Part shown: piece by piece, positions 62,996 to 64,000 of the stretch
How the letters are laid out: every line of letters starts with the position of its first letter
How positions within the stretch are numbered: the first letter of the stretch is position 1
Assembly (NCBI RefSeq): GCF_030269925.1
Contig: NC_085120.1
Coordinates: forward strand, 11,683,501 to 11,747,500
Length of the DNA stretch: 64,000 nt
From: Bombyx mori
Taxonomy: Eukaryota; Arthropoda; Insecta; Lepidoptera; Bombycidae
Direction: 5' to 3'
Notes under the pieces: model-generated
Databases searched by the model: none
Told to the model about the DNA's origin: nothing
What the model saw: the letters and a program-made list of their open reading frames with translations, nothing else
Translations under genes and position numbers: made by a program

Positions 62996-64000
62996 GAGAT
63001 CCAAATAATAAAGATATGTTATCTGGATACCAACCAAAACAAGAAAGTGAAGCACGAAAAAGTTAATTATTTGAAACGTTAGAAAATTAACCAGGGAACA
63101 TAATAAGCGCGAAATTATATTTTGAATTTGTTTCCGTGCCACTGAAAACTAAAGCGATACATAATTATTTTCGATGATATTTTAATCGATTTATGTTTCG
63201 ATTTTCGAATCGATTTCACAAGAAACGCGACGGCCAATTGAAGCCACAAAACATTAAACGCGGAAGAAAACAATTGTTTTCAACATTGAAAAGTTTCGAC
63301 GGCAAAAAAAAAGCTTGATAAAAAACAAATCTGAACCAAAAGCGGAATACTTCAAGGCCGAGGGGGAATAATGAAACCGGTTCTGAGCCGCGAAACTCGA
63401 AAGTACGCTCAAAAGGCAATAATTAGCCCTTTGTCTGAAATTCCTGACTTAACTTTCGTCTTTCGGAAAGATCGTTAATCATTTGTGACCTCATTGACTG
63501 TAAAAGTGCGATCTGCGGGACCCCTTTCTCGTGATTATCTGGTCTTATTTTAATGAAAAATATTTGTTCAACATAAAACATTATTCAAAGTTGGAGTTGT
63601 TTTAATGTTCTCTTTGAGTACTTTAGCAATGGTTGTAGGGAAATTGTAAAATCAAAAGCAAGAAATTTGTAATATAGTAGTATGCTAATGAAGGTTATCG
63701 CAGTCAAATAATGGTTATCTTCATTCCATGATTGTTTAGTTGTAAAGCTATTCCTACCTTGGTAGACAAAGTTGAAGTCTCAATTGTATTTTACAGCGGG
63801 TATTTCATTATTCAATTCACTCCTCGAGACAGAAACAATAAGGATCATGGAACCTACTGTGTTGGCTTACATTACGTTCTAAACCAGTAAAATGCATCAT
63901 TGTCTCATGAAATGACAGTTGAAAATATAAAAGTGCAAAATCAGTAAACATCCAATGAAATATCGTGTATTTGATGTCGGTGCAATCTTAAAATGGTCTC
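62996..64000. other. Unique stretch, no gene seen
   Basis: AT-rich to the window end; no element or coding frame recognised. Confidence 0.45.

Noticed and set aside
1..64000. W-chromosome or piRNA-cluster origin
   Set aside because: TE content is high, but the elements are mostly small and old and do not form the dense nested LTR blocks that I recall from the silkworm W. Nothing in the sequence itself decides chromosome or small-RNA status.

Overview
The window looks like repeat-rich, AT-rich, non-coding DNA from a lepidopteran, most likely the silkworm Bombyx (mori or mandarina). I base this on recall of Bm1, a silkworm tRNA-derived SINE of roughly 430-450 bp, which appears here more than twenty times, both full-length and truncated. 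The accompanying elements fit the same picture: Jockey/CR1-group and RTE-clade LINE 3' ends, small Helitrons with TC...CTAG ends, a TA-flanked MITE, solo LTRs, and a second tRNA-derived SINE. I found no convincing host protein gene, rRNA, functional tRNA gene or CRISPR array. Nearly every open frame above 80 codons that looks protein-like is LINE reverse-transcriptase tail, Bm1 read in a chance frame, or a chimera of unrelated repeats. The window could be intergenic or a large intron, and I cannot tell which.

Layout. 0-13.4 kb holds scattered short elements: two Helitron-A copies, LINE tails, full-length Bm1 at 7.2 kb, the first MITE copy at 10.05 kb and Helitrons at 10.8 and 13.0 kb. 13.8-19.7 kb is a large inverted repeat with ~1.7 kb arms and a 2.5 kb spacer full of RTE and SINE pieces. 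19.8-25.9 kb has the second MITE, two head-to-head Helitron-A copies and a Bm1 cluster. 26.3-27.3 kb is a young 5'-truncated Jockey-like LINE with an 11-bp target duplication and an intact poly(A). 28-36 kb is sparse; it includes a GC/CpG-rich terminal-inverted-repeat element at 33.3-33.8 kb and several Helitrons. 36.2-38.5 kb is a local rearrangement that duplicates a Bm1 plus tRNA-SINE block directly and a Bm1 variant in inverted orientation. 38.5-45 kb has Helitrons, RTE tails, a CR1-like LINE inserted into another LINE tail, and LTRs. 45-54 kb has two solo LTRs, one LTR split by a Bm1, a nested LINE insertion and the fifth Helitron-A copy. 54-64 kb is mostly unique AT-rich DNA with Bm1 and RTE tails.

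The elements interact only as genomic parasites. LINE 3' tails supply likely machinery for the SINEs, and several nested insertions give relative ages. The features most worth following up are the inverted repeat, whose inner arms are almost identical while its outer Bm1 segments differ by about one base in eight; the 36-38 kb rearrangement; the 33.3 kb TIR element; and a stem-forming core shared by 3' tails of otherwise different LINEs. I did not find a clear previously undescribed multi-gene system. Family names rest on motif recognition without database comparison, and boundaries of degraded copies are approximate to tens of bases.
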